From positions 9,817,062 through 9,881,061 of the forward strand of contig OY754972.1 of NCBI GenBank assembly GCA_963576475.1: 64,000 nt of DNA, read 5' to 3'. This DNA is from Molanna angustata. Its lineage: Eukaryota; Arthropoda; Insecta; Trichoptera; Molannidae. Position 1 is the first letter of the stretch, and each line of letters opens with the position of its first letter. Made by a program: the position numbers and the translations under genes. The notes under the pieces are model-generated. The model did no database searches and was not told where the DNA came from. It worked only from the letters and a program-made list of their open reading frames with translations. This document shows, in pieces, positions 47,174 to 58,130 of this stretch.

Positions 47174-48465
47174 TATAATTTTATCTATGACTTTTCGAGT
47201 GGAAACTGGAAACATTTGAATAAGTCAGATGCATTCAATTTCGAGCGTCGGTTTTTAAAAATACCTTGGTCGCCTTTTTCTTTTTCCACGTCTGTGAATT
47301 CCCCAAACGTTGCCAGCTCTATGTTTATTTGTTGATATTTTTATTCCAATTGTATTTATAACATTTCTCGTGAAATTCACTAGCGTCTCTTGTCGCGACC
47401 CTGCCCGCAAGTTTCACGCGAAATCTCTCTCCTTGCAGTTCGCACGGCATTATTCAAAATACATTCGCAAATTTCCATACAAAATCATTTGGATTACGAA
47501 CCCTCATACTGCATAGCCGTTGTACTGCGCTGCTGGCTGTTCAATTATTACTTGCAAATCCTTTTGACTGGTGAGCTACTGCATACACCGCACACGTCAT
47601 CTTTGCGGAATTGTGACGAACTCGTTTGGTTTGACTCGCATCCATTTGACGTCTTTGTGCGACGTAGGTAACAATAATCAAACAGTTGTATTATGCACAT
47701 ATCTCGTAGTTTACTGAACTCAGTTGATACTTGGTTCCTACCAATCAATGGTGCATTGTGGAATATAATGTGCTGGGTAGATATGTAAGTATTACAAATA
47801 ACTATGCTTAATCTTTCATACAAAAATCTACTCCAAATCTACATAAAAAAATCTACAAATCGGTAACGTGGCAAATAATTTTTCGTCCATAAATTATTTG
47901 CAAAGTTTCAAATGCAAATGAATTTATATATGGAACCACCCTGTAAGTGCCCTCGCGCTCTTAAGGTGAGGTTGTCATAAAAACGGCGCTATGTAAATCA
48001 TCCTTGTTTTTTTTTATTATTAAGAACCTCCTTTCGATTCAATAAAATTATCAAAAATCTTGAAAAGATCGTTGAACTCCAAATAAAGAATTTCATGATT
48101 TTATCATTGAGCCCATTGTCAGGTCTTCACCAAATTAAATTGGATATCTCATACTAATTACTGACTTTCTAATCATTGAAATCGGACTACGTGGTGAAGA
48201 ATTATCACATAAAAAAACGTAGAAAGAAAACCTCCTCCAGTTTTGAAGTCATGCAGTTAAAAAGATAAGCGAATTTTCTTTTCCTCAACCTCTGTGGAGG
48301 TTGGCTAACATTGTGGCATCTCCACCTTGTTCACGGTAAACCTAAACAGCTATGTAGTGCTGAAACACTGCCTCATGTTGCGGAGCGAAGAAAATCTTCG
48401 CCGTGCTGGTTCTCTCCTTTCGGCTCTGGGTCAGCTGCCCATCCTTTAATTTTTCTTGTCCATCA
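47174..48465. other. Noncoding sequence
   Basis: The segment 47280-47690 is GC-richer with several overlapping frames on both strands but no domain. The segment 48270-48450 (ctctgtggaggttggctaac..., gcccatcc) resembles decayed retroelement coding sequence that I could not place. Confidence 0.35.
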
Positions 48466-48515
48466 CAGGTAGCCAGTTCGGTTGTCATAATATTTTTTTC
48501 AGTGCGTACATCAAA
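48466..48515 (-). mobile_element. Repeat scrap shared with 10.9 kb
   Basis: ggtagccagttcggttgtca followed by taatatttttttca is shared with the sequence adjoining the SINE C fragment at 10.88 kb. Too short for a firm family call. Confidence 0.45.
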
Positions 48516-49122
48516 TCGAACAAATTATTTTCCAATAATCGTAGTTATACGTATTGTAGGTACTCATATGTACTATGGTCACAATAGAATAGTTAAGTTA
48601 TTGCTACCTCATTGTAAACATTTCGTGTTTAGTTTTCAGCAATAAACTGATTAATTTCTTGTAATACAATGCAATGTACGTAAACATTGATAATAATGTT
48701 TTCAATAAATAAGTGCACAACAATATATGGCGTGTTAAATGAAACCTTCGTGTGATAAACTTCCAACATTACTTTAATTGAAACCACAATGTACCCTTCA
48801 TCAAATTAAATAAAAGTATTGATAGATCAGTCGAATCTTGTATCATTTATTTGTTTTTACTAACACAGTCAAATGATCCTTTGAATAAGGACATCCCTTA
48901 GACATATTTTATATACGTAATTTGTCTTTTATTCCTCCACTGCATCTAACCAACAACGATTGTAGAGTTTTGAAGAAAACGTCTTGATAGTCAATTCAAA
49001 TTCTCTTAAACCTGCCCATAATTTTACATAAAAATTATTCTTTTACTAATATATTAATTTTTTTCCTTATTTTCCGACTGTCAATTCTTGGTGGAATTCC
49101 ATTATCAATTATATTAAATTAT
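48516..49122. other. AT-rich noncoding sequence
   Basis: Nothing recognised. Confidence 0.5.
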
Positions 49123-49735
49123 TTAAGAGGGTGACTGCTGCCGACGTACCTATTTTTTTCAATTTGAATTTGCATCATTACTACAAAACGAATCATTTAG
49201 ATAAAAATAACCTAGTTAGTTTAGATATTGATAAAGAAAAATATACCTTAACTTTTTAATTATGTTATGTATATATTCTTGTAAGAAAATAATAAGCATA
49301 CCCCGATTTTTGACATTTATCTTAAATTTCTAAAAAACTATAAGGTATAGAGTATTGTTTTTTTTATAAATTAATGAAGATCAAAATATCTGGAAAAATA
49401 CGATGTAACGTTGCATTAATGCATCAGGTTAAGTTAATAAACAAAAAAAAAACTTTTATTTCGCTGAATGGAAAATAAATGTTTTTAGGTTTATTTGCTA
49501 AAGCTGAAGCATTAATGCAACGTCACATAATATTTTTCTAGATATTTTTGCCTTCTTTTATTTAAAAAAAAATATGTTGAACTGCGCATTATATTTTATT
49601 AAAAATATAAGATAAACGTTGAAAATCGGGGTAAGCCATTATTTTTCTACAAGAATTTATACAGAACATTATCAAGAAATAATGATGGTATATCAAATTG
49701 AAAAATAGGTACGTTGGCAGCAGTCCCCCCCTTAA
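49123..49735. mobile_element. Fold-back MITE with TTAA target sites, copy 2
   Basis: A 613-bp copy of the element at 44.2 kb, same orientation. TTAA at 49123-49126 and 49732-49735; left end gagggtgactgctgcc, right end (other strand) ggggggactgctgcc. It has lost part of the right arm near 49670 and about 10 bases of the centre. Confidence 0.85.
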
Positions 49736-51325
49736 GATAATTAAACAAATCTCAATTTTTAACTTTTAAATACAATTTACAATTTTGAACTAAATGGATA
49801 ACCATTCTGTAGTTGCTCTTTGAGCTAAACGCGTCAGTGGTATTGGCAGAAAGAACCGAACACCACAGATTTCTTTCTTGAAAAAAATTTATTTTGAAGT
49901 TGGTTTTTTAACTATGAAAATAATATACATAGTTATAGATTTTCACCCAAAACATGGTCTGTAACTACATTATCAAAATTGAAACACAAATTAGTAAATA
50001 AACTCCAAACGATTAGGGGCGATAGATCAATTTCCGTAAGCTTTTATTTTAATGTCTTTTTAACAAGAGTATTAAACAATTTATTATAATAATGTCTAAT
50101 AAATATCTAATAATAACATGTCCTGTTATGATTATATTGACACTCTTTATCGCCATAAGTCAATATAAACGAAATTGTATAGCAATTAATCAAAATAAAC
50201 GACAATATCGGGAAAAATTACTCTTTTTATCGGATTCCATTTCCATCGTTTCGCTTTATATTCAAATGAAGTTCAAAGATGATTAAATTTAGGCATCGAT
50301 AAATTTTCTATTATATTTGGCCTCGGACAGGACTAGCTTCAGATACAGTTCTGCCCTATACAATTTAATTAGTTGACAGTTTCAGAGACAAACAAGGGCG
50401 TAATGAATTGATTGAAAATAATCCAAATCCTTTAAATTGTTAAAATAAACTTATATAAAGGTTTTTAATAAACTTATTATTTTTCCTGCATGCTCATTTT
50501 GTATGCAACAATTACATTCGTAATAAAGCAGTATTTTCCTTAAGAATTAACTGTAATTTTGTTACCTTTTTTATATCTACTTGGTAGGAAGAAGTTGCCA
50601 ATTTGATCTAACACTTAAAATCTAGTCATATGTTCGGCCTGAAAACTGTAAAGAACCTTGTCCAGTTTTGAAATCAAACCTGAGGACTGCAACTCGCAAT
50701 TAACAACAGTGATGTTGAACGATTTTACTATCAAACTCATCGATTTTTTTATTCTTTTATTGTTTTGCTGTAAATAAATACAAGCTTGTGTTCATCGTGT
50801 TCATTAGTCACAATTAAAAACGATTTCCATTCAACTTAGTTTGGCGTCCATATTCCTGACATATTCTACATACATGCATATTCATTACAGTAGGTACCTA
50901 TTACGTGTCGTAGTAGAACTTTTTATTAACTAAAAAGTGTTACAAGATTAAATGTTGTTATTCGTTGTTGTTACATTGCGCAATTATAAAAAAAAACACA
51001 AAACTGATCACGCAACTTCTATTACTAATCATACACGCTATAATATTATAATGTATGAACTTTCAACAAGGGATTTTTTTGTGTTGCATGTATTGTCAAA
51101 AGCATTAATCTTATCCAATTTGTATTAAAATCGTTTGAAAATTATAGTTTTTTTTTAAATTAAACACCCATAACTATTACATCACTAAAAAGGTTTTCAA
51201 TATGTAAATGAAATCACGTTGCATTATAGCTGCAATTGCATTTATTTTTCGACATGAATTTTTATTTTTTTCTTAAAATGTTTGATTTTGTAGATACTAT
51301 TATGTTTTTTCTAATAGAAAATTCA
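49736..51325. other. AT-rich noncoding sequence
   Basis: No gene or repeat recognised. The 64-codon frame at 50092-50286 has a hydrophobic N-terminal stretch but nothing to support it. Confidence 0.45.
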
Positions 51326-51456
51326 TACCATCACGGCATTTCCCACAATGTTGGATAACCCGAGACAGGTGTTCGAGTATAACCTGATAAAGGTTACACG
51401 ACACATTCGTGTATCCACGAAAATCAGTCACGTCTCACCTAAAAATGCACTACTAA
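51326..51456 (-). mobile_element. SINE-like family F, copy 4
   Basis: ggataacccgagacaggtgt, cacattcgtgtatccacg and cagtcacgtctcacc align with other copies. On the minus strand it ends gggaaatgccgtgatggtat, nearly identical to the last bases of the RTE copy at 32.2 kb (gggaaacggcgtgatggtat). Confidence 0.75.
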
Positions 51457-51560
51457 TTTCAAGGATCAATGATCCAAGGATCTTTTTGTAAATGAATATA
51501 ATCAGTTGTGCAAAAATAATTTAACAACACCAGCGAGGATAACTAATTTAAAGACATACC
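51457..51560. other. Noncoding sequence
   Basis: Nothing recognised. Confidence 0.4.
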
Positions 51561-51660
51561 ACTTATTTATTTATTTGTCTTTTGTACATAGGTAATATGT
51601 ACAAATAAATATATTGTCATTAGGCGATTTCTTACAACCAACTAGATTACATTATAAATG
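51561..51660 (-). repeat. Possible LINE tail plus SINE B-like scrap
   Basis: A (TTTA)n run at 51563-51577 is followed by gtcattaggcgatttctt and acaaccaactag, the latter resembling the SINE B 3' module. Confidence 0.35.
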
Positions 51661-52676
51661 TAGAACAGCAAAAAAGTTCATAGCGAAAATAAAAAATATA
51701 AGGAATATAAATTACATTATGACTTAAAGAAAATGATTAATAATACTTTATAACAGAAAAAGGATTGGGATCATACTTCCTAAACAATATTAATTTGTAA
51801 TGATATCCCTTACTCATAAGAAAGCAATGTTTCCATTTCGGTACAAATCACCTACATTTGGTTGGTTGTTCGCAGTAACATGTCATCTGCATATAAATAA
51901 AGTAGACCTGGTAAGATTGTCGTTCTGGATTTGCGAATGTTTGTGCACGACTATATTCATGTCAGTCTGCCCAAGGCTGCCTGTTCTTACATTCGTTTGA
52001 AATCTTTCTATGTGGAAATCGGCAATTTTACAGTAGAGTAAAAAACTTACAATATTACATTTTTATAATATTACATTTGAAACAGTATAAAAACACAAAG
52101 CCTCACAAGCTGATATGTTTTTTTTTATTATTTTCAAAAGAAAGTTAGTTTAAATGTTATATAATAAGAATTAAAGAATGCTTTTATGCTTTACTCGCCG
52201 AGTCGCCAAAATTGATATATGTGAATTTACCCTGAAGATGACAAAAATACCAACATTCTGATATATGCGTCCCTATCATAATTAGACCTCAAATGACACG
52301 AAGTAATAAAATCCGACACAGGGAGAGTGAGCAATTCACGTTGAACAAATGGTCCCTTTTGCATTGTGGGTCAGATTTGCTTTCCTCGCGTTGTTCCACC
52401 ATTCTTTCAGCTGTCAAATATTCGAAAGTTACCTACTTTATATTTTTATCGTAATTAATATGTATTGATTTAGTTTATTTTCCAATATTTAATAACTTTA
52501 TATTTTATTTTCTTTCAGAATCAAATTTTAGCCTATATAGTTACAAAAAAATGTAAGTTGAAATTTCAATTCTCGATGAATTTAGGTAAATTTTAAACCA
52601 ACATTCACATATGGAAAGAACGTAGGTATTTGTTTAAAGATATTTTCATAAATGAGTTGGTGATTATTGTATTTCG
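51661..52676. other. Noncoding sequence
   Basis: AT-rich. The 66-codon frame at 51800-52000 has no support. No gene recognised. Confidence 0.45.
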
Positions 52677-53420
52677 GTGTACAGGTTATGTCATTCTTCT
52701 AGGAGTAGGTTAATAAGTGCAGAAGGAATGGCACATGAAAATAACATGTTGCGAATGGTTGCACTTAGGGCAAATGAATCTAAAGAACAGCAAGAAAGGA
52801 GATGTGAAGCCAGTAGATTACGAATGACGGCGTATAGGGTATTACAATTTCTGCAGCAAGAAAGAAGAAATACAGATTTTCAGTCTTCAAGTAATTGGAT
52901 AGAGGTAGGGAGTCGTGATAATTTAATGATAATAGATCAGATGAATATGCAAGACGTTGAAGTAATAGAAATTACTGCACTTGAATGCGCCATCTTAGCA
53001 GCATTAAAAGTATAAAACAGCCTCTAAGTCTTCAAGTCATAAGGCCCCTGAGGAGTCAAATTGAAAACGCTTAACAATATCGCCAAACACTATTTTTTTT
53101 GTATGTAAAATAACAGATGTGGCATTGAAACATGAATCATGGAGACAAAAGGAAAATTCTGCTTTTTCCTATAGTTGCAATATAGATATTAACCTATAGT
53201 TGCAATTTATTTCTGAGCCAGTATCAACTTTTGGTAGAATGTCTATAATTTGTGCATATTGTGGTGATTTGAAATGGAAGGGAGAAAACCCAGGAATGTG
53301 TTGTAACAATGGAATAGTACACATACCTGCAATAGATATCCTCCAGAGCCTCTTTATACATTATTAACAGGTAATTCTATAAATGCATGCCATTATAGAA
53401 TTAAGTATTTTAAAAGTCAT
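52677..53420 (+). pseudogene. Helitron replication-helicase protein, N-terminal remnant
   Basis: The 112-codon frame 52677-53015 contains MAHENNMLRMVALRANESKE and RRCEASRLRMTAYR, the R-x-R/ANE(S/T)-type repeats found at the N-terminus of Helitron Rep/helicase ORFs. About 220 bases later the frame CGDLKWKGENPGMCCNNGIV, then HIPAIDI, shifts frame into PPEPLYTLLTGNSINA. 'KWKGExPGMCC..GxVxLP...PPxPLxxLLTG' is a well-known Helitron motif preceding the helitron-like N domain. The Rep HUH and Pif1-type helicase parts are missing: an RTE copy interrupts the sequence at about 53420. Stops and a frameshift make it inactive. Known role: rolling-circle transposition of Helitrons. Confidence 0.82.
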
Positions 53421-53806
53421 GTTAGAAGATATAATAGGACGATGTATGAGAGGGTCAGAAATGAGGACATAAGGAAAGAATGTAAGATAAAGAAAGATGT
53501 CATTAATAGAATTTAAGTGAACACATTGAGATGGTTTAGACACATGGGCAGAATGAATTAGGAACGCCTGACGAAGAAAATATACATTGCGGACAGGAAT
53601 TGAATGAGAGGTCGGGGCCGCCCAAGTAAGGGATGGCATATCCATGGGAACGCTATTTTGAAAGGCGGAGATGTCAGAAGCATGAACAACAAATGAATAT
53701 GTATAGGACAATGTATGAATGTCGATGAATGTGTGTCAAGATAGAAATAAGTAGCGTTTGGTTCTCTCTGCCTACCCCGCGAGGGACATGGCGTGATGGT
53801 ATGTAT
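53421..53806 (+). pseudogene. RTE-type LINE C-terminus, decayed
   Basis: RTMYERVRNEDIRKECKIKK, then (after a stop) VNTLRWFGHMGRMN, stop, ERLTKKIYIAD and MRGRGRPSKGWH line up with the open copy at 31.7 kb (TMYDRIRNEGIGRECMIERD, SLRWFGHIERM, RLTKKVYKAD). It ends gcgtgatggtatgtatgt, the family's 3' tail. At least four in-frame stops. It sits inside the Helitron remnant. Confidence 0.85.
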
Positions 53807-53849
53807 GTAATGCTTGCTTTCAAATGAAATTTTTAGGAATAAACTAAAG

Positions 53850-54225
53850 AATTATGAGTTATTATTATGAGTGATAGAGTTAGATGTGTTACAAAGGAGG
53901 ATCAAATTAGAAATGAATACGTCCGAGGTAGTTTTGGAGTCGCCTCTATTCCGGAGAAACTAAAGGCCAGACACCGATGGTACGGACACATTACCAGACG
54001 AAATGAGGTTCATATAGTTAAACTCACACAGGATATACGCACTCAGTCCAGAAATAGAGGCCGTACATAGGCCACCTGGTGGACAAATATTAAGGAGTTG
54101 AGGGAGGAGCAACTAACCAGAGAAATGACGCAAGATGGAAAGATCTCCGAAGGGCAAGAAAGGAAAGGTCGTACCAGAAGGGCCGCTCCAGATGAACTGG
54201 GAAGAGGCAAGGAAGAAGAAATCTA
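53850..54225 (+). pseudogene. Second LINE C-terminal remnant of another family
   Basis: RCVTKEDQIRNEYVRGSFGV, then ASIPEKLKARHRWYGHITRR, then NRGRT and a stop, then TWWTNIKELREEQLTREMTQ. The RNEYVRGSxxVA-(P)-EK-R---RWYGH-RR block is a standard non-LTR RT C-terminal region and differs from the RNEE/GHMAR type at 46.7 kb. Stops and a frameshift are present. Confidence 0.75.
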
Positions 54226-54351
54226 TATTTTCAAAACATTTCTGTATGTTTCATTTAATTAACAAATTATTTTACTTTCAAATTTATGAAGATAAATTTA
54301 AGAAAATAAAATTAAATAATTGCCAACAATCAATTAATTTATTCACATAAA

Positions 54352-54495
54352 AATATCATCATCATTATTCTTAGCGTCACAACTCTTGATGGGTCCTATC
54401 TGTGTCCAAGAATCTTCTCCATACTGTTCTATCGTTGGCTGCCACCTTCCAGTTCTGCTGCCCCATGGCTCATGACTATGCTGAGGTCCTGGTAA
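54352..54495 (-). pseudogene. LINE C-terminal scrap with (ATG)n tail
   Basis: On the minus strand QNWKVAANDRTVWRRFLD, then TDRTHQEL, stop, then a tail aataatgatgatgatat. The W-(x)-AA-DR--WR pattern and ATG-rich tail are typical of LINE 3' ends. Only about 30 codons are readable. Confidence 0.6.
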
Positions 54496-55113
54496 AGATC
54501 ATAAAGCTCGGTGATATATATCTTTTACGCCATGTTTGACAGTCGTTAATAGGTACATAGGTATATTCTGCATAAGATTTTTCTTTCAAAGGCATCCACT
54601 CTGTTTTCATCGTGTTTTGTTAATATCCAGGTAGGTAACCGATAAAAATATATTACTATCAAATTCAACAAAACTTATTAACGTGGTAAGTTTTCTCAAT
54701 ATCTTTAACAATGTATATCTTTGTCAAAAACTTAATTGAAAAAACTTGAATCGAACTATAAAAACTATATAACCATATTGAATCGAACACATTTTCCTAT
54801 TCTGACATATACGCATTGTCGTCTCGATACTCGACATACATACATCACCTAATAATAATAATAATTAAAGACTTTTATAGTATTAAAAATACAAAATATA
54901 TAAAGGGAAAGAACACGGGAATCTCTTCGGTGACGGATCTTTAACCAGTTCAGTCGTTGCCTGCTCTCGGATACGTGGTCGAACTTCCTGAGTCCAAACA
55001 CGTATAGAATGCAGACATTTTGTAACCGTTCGAGTTTGTTAAGTTGATCTTCAGTTGAATCTCAGCGTAGGCAACGTCAGCGTAGTCAAGTAATGGTAGC
55101 ATGTGTTGTTGAG
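54496..55113. other. Noncoding sequence
   Basis: AT-rich, becoming more balanced towards 55000. Nothing recognised. Confidence 0.4.
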
Positions 55114-55456
55114 TTACGCGACATCCTACGTAGGCGATTCAAAGCGAACGCGAATGCGAAGCGATCCGAACGGATACATGCGAATTCAAAGTGATGCGGT
55201 GCGACGCTGCGGCTCTGTCCTACGGGCACGCGAATCGTGCTTCTGACATTATACTTTACCAAAAAAAACTATGGCACCGCTTCCAATTCGCGCGAAAATA
55301 TCAAACAAATTGATCGCGTTCGCTTCGCATCGTACCATGTCACACCGTACCCTACTCGCGGTCGGTAACGCAGGACACTTCAATAGTTACCGACTGATTG
55401 TTATTTTCGCGCCGCTTCGCGTTCGCCTTGAATCGCCTACGTAAGACGTCGCGTTA
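55114..55456. mobile_element. CpG-rich fold-back MITE with TTA target duplication
   Basis: The body is 55117-55453 (337 bp), flanked by TTA on both sides (55114-55116, 55454-55456). The left end is cgcgacatcctacgtaggcg; the right end on the other strand is cgcgacgtcttacgtaggcg. Inner parts are also inverted (gcgaacgcgaa). CpG is far denser than in the surroundings. The 3-bp TTA duplication and TIRs suggest PIF/Harbinger. No ORF. Confidence 0.82.
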
Positions 55457-56520
55457 GAGTGATTTTAGTCTTAACTGGTAAATAATTTTTAAGTCGGCCT
55501 CATACGTTCCCATTTGTTATTCAACAGACATACGACAAAGTTTAAGTATTAAATTTAGACTAAAATTATTATATTTATTTGTTTGTAAATTTTTGGAAGA
55601 TTAACAGCATATATATTACATCTAATATAATAATTTAACAGCCAATAAGTCTCCGCTGATTGGCTATACTGTCAGTTGCAAGTTGAAAAATATAACATAA
55701 TAATATAATATGTTTCTGTAACAGATAAAGTTTCATCGTGAAACGGAGGTAAACATAAACAAGAAAAAAAAATTATCACCGAAGAGAACATACATGATTT
55801 TATATTTTAGTGGTTACAGTTGGCAAAATAAATTATAGTATCAAAAAAATTGCACTTAGAATACATCTCGCTACTGTAATGCTAATCTGAAATACATCAA
55901 ATTCTGGTGAATTAAATATAAAATGTCCATAACCAAACTATAGTACCGCTTTAATGTCTGCAGTTAAAATAAGAGTCTGCGAATGCTTGCTAAATTAACT
56001 GAAAAGGCGAATATCCTTATTTAAGCATAAAAAATTATACAATCTAAATACACATAACACACAATAGGTGATCATTTAAGTAATATCATTTAGTTTAGAT
56101 TTAGACTACATGTTGAGTTTGCAAACATAATTTATCGGTCATTTGTCAAACGTCAAGTCAAATGTCAACCACGGTGTTGCCAGGATTTAAAGTACTAATT
56201 ATTATTGGAGAGTTGCATGAAAAAATATTAATATTTATTACATGTTTATTTACAAGGAGTTTAAAATATCAATCTTTCTAAAATTAAACAATTTATTATT
56301 TTGTAAATTAATATTTTATAAGAATAACGTCTTTGTGCGGAGGCGACAAACACAGCAGCGAAAAATAAAGCTTGCTCCGTGTCATGGTTTGTGAAACGCA
56401 AATTAAGAAACTAAAAGAGAAGTTTCGTTTGACTTCTACAATAGGGTTTGCAACCTTTTTAACCACTTTGCGGATTATATGCGTTTGATTTAGTTGAAAC
56501 TCAGCAATCTTCGTATTGCC
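55457..56520. other. AT-rich noncoding sequence
   Basis: No gene recognised. The segment 56325-56410 is slightly GC-richer. Confidence 0.45.
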
Positions 56521-56535
56521 TGTATAATTAAAAAT

Positions 56536-56790
56536 GGTCCCTCAGTGTCTCCCGTCCCTTCGGTGCCTCCTGTCCTTTTAATGTCTCCTGTCCCTCAGTG
56601 CCACCCGTCTCTTCAGTGTCTCCCGTCCCTTCAGGTCCTTCTGTACCTCCCGTTCCGTCAATGCCTCATACCCCTCTTCATTTCCTCCCGAATCTTTCAT
56701 CCCTTCAGACAGTAACTTCAGACCCCTCAGTACCTTCAGATCGTTCAGTACCTTCAGACCGTTCAGTACCTTCAGACCCCTCAGTGCCAT
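56536..56790. repeat. Pyrimidine-rich degenerate minisatellite
   Basis: Repeats of (t)cagtgtctcccgtccctt type give way to a clearer 18-bp array (cagtaccttcagaccgtt, 3-4 units, about 56728-56787). All frames read as Pro/Ser/Val-rich simple sequence, which explains the long frames on both strands. Strand asymmetry (C/T) is strong. Confidence 0.8.
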
Positions 56791-56791
56791 G

Positions 56792-56880
56792 GACCGCCGG
56801 AGGCGGTCATTTACCGCGCAGCGGTAAAAGCCGGCTGCAAGCCCTAGCTTAGAAGCTGAGCGAAGCGAAGCTTCTCAGCT
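56792..56880. repeat. Cluster of four short GC-rich hairpins
   Basis: Successive palindromes: gaccgcc-gga-ggcggtc (56792-56808), tttaccgc-gca-gcggtaaa (56810-56828), agccggct (56829-56836) and agctgag/ctcagct (56854-56880). They abut the minisatellite. The GC-rich block contrasts sharply with the flanking AT-rich DNA. No family recognised. Confidence 0.8.
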
Positions 56881-58130
56881 ATAAAAAATATTTGATGCCC
56901 GAACGATTGCTCGAAATTATCGCCGTGTAAGGTCAGGCCCTGTCCACTTTTGCTTATGGCCATCCATTCCCAATAATACTGTCCGGTTTATTGATTGACA
57001 CAAATGACTTTTGAAGTAATTGAATATTCAGAAGCAGTAGCCTCATTATGTTATGTCGGACAGTTGGTAACAATTATTATTGTTTGTGGACATGTTTACG
57101 TTGTCGTATTTACATTGTCATTAGGAAAGACATTTTTATCGTTATTAAATTCATATTTTTACATTTATAATATATTATGTATTACATTATTACCGAACAC
57201 ACAATGAGAAATTAATATTTTTTTCGTTGTATATACACAATGATAACTAAAAAAATATTTTATTTATCATGAAACCTCGTTCTTATTGGATATTTTTTAT
57301 TTAAGTTTTATACGTTAGTCATCGTTCCAGTACAGCATAGTGAAAATGGAGAAAGATGGTTTAAAAAAGGTTTAATTTCCTATAAATTAATTAATTGATA
57401 TTCATAAGAAATTTAGAAACCAGCGAGTGCGAGTACAATTGCACATTCCAACATTATAAAAGATATAGGTAAAGAAGGATATTTAAAATTCAAACAAATA
57501 CCGAACTGTATTTTATATTTTTGTTTAATAAACGTCGGGTTGCCGGCACTGAAACTGTAAAAATAGATGTGAAATGTGTAAGTTTTGCAAATGGAGTTAG
57601 CAAAAGTATAGAGCAAAGAATTAAAGTACTTAATCCATATGTTTATCATGTTAACACCTGCAGTGATTCCTGATGTTTTGTTACTGAATAATCTGGTACA
57701 CACAATATCAAATTACCTACTTAAAGGTGTTAAATCCATAGTTACCTTCATGTCGCTAAATATTTCACTAATTCCTATAAAAAAAACTGTCAGATTAGTT
57801 ATTCGTACTAAACACTTCTATCCTAGGATATTTGATTGCAAAAGTATTGTATTTTCTTTGTAGAATGTATTGCGTATATTGTTAATTTTAATTTGCATGC
57901 ATGTGATCATTTTTTATTTGTTTGTACATCTTGGTATGTTGATTCTCAAATTTTAATTATACCTGAAATCAACAATATGAATATAGATAATTATTATCCC
58001 CTTTTTATAAAAGTCACTCTTTTGAAACATACATAATTATCTAATATTTTTGAAAGAAGATAATCCAAAAATCAACAATTGTTATTAAATTTCTATATAA
58101 CTAACAAAGCTATATTTTCTATTGTTTCAG
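56881..58130. other. AT-rich sequence before the terminal exon
   Basis: It contains several random short frames and ends in a pyrimidine tract and acceptor (ttttctattgtttcag, up to 58130). No repeat recognised. Confidence 0.5.

Noticed and set aside
56494..56852. Pro/Ser-rich coding exon
   Set aside because: All frames on both strands stay open because of a CT-rich minisatellite; there is no splice site context or domain.
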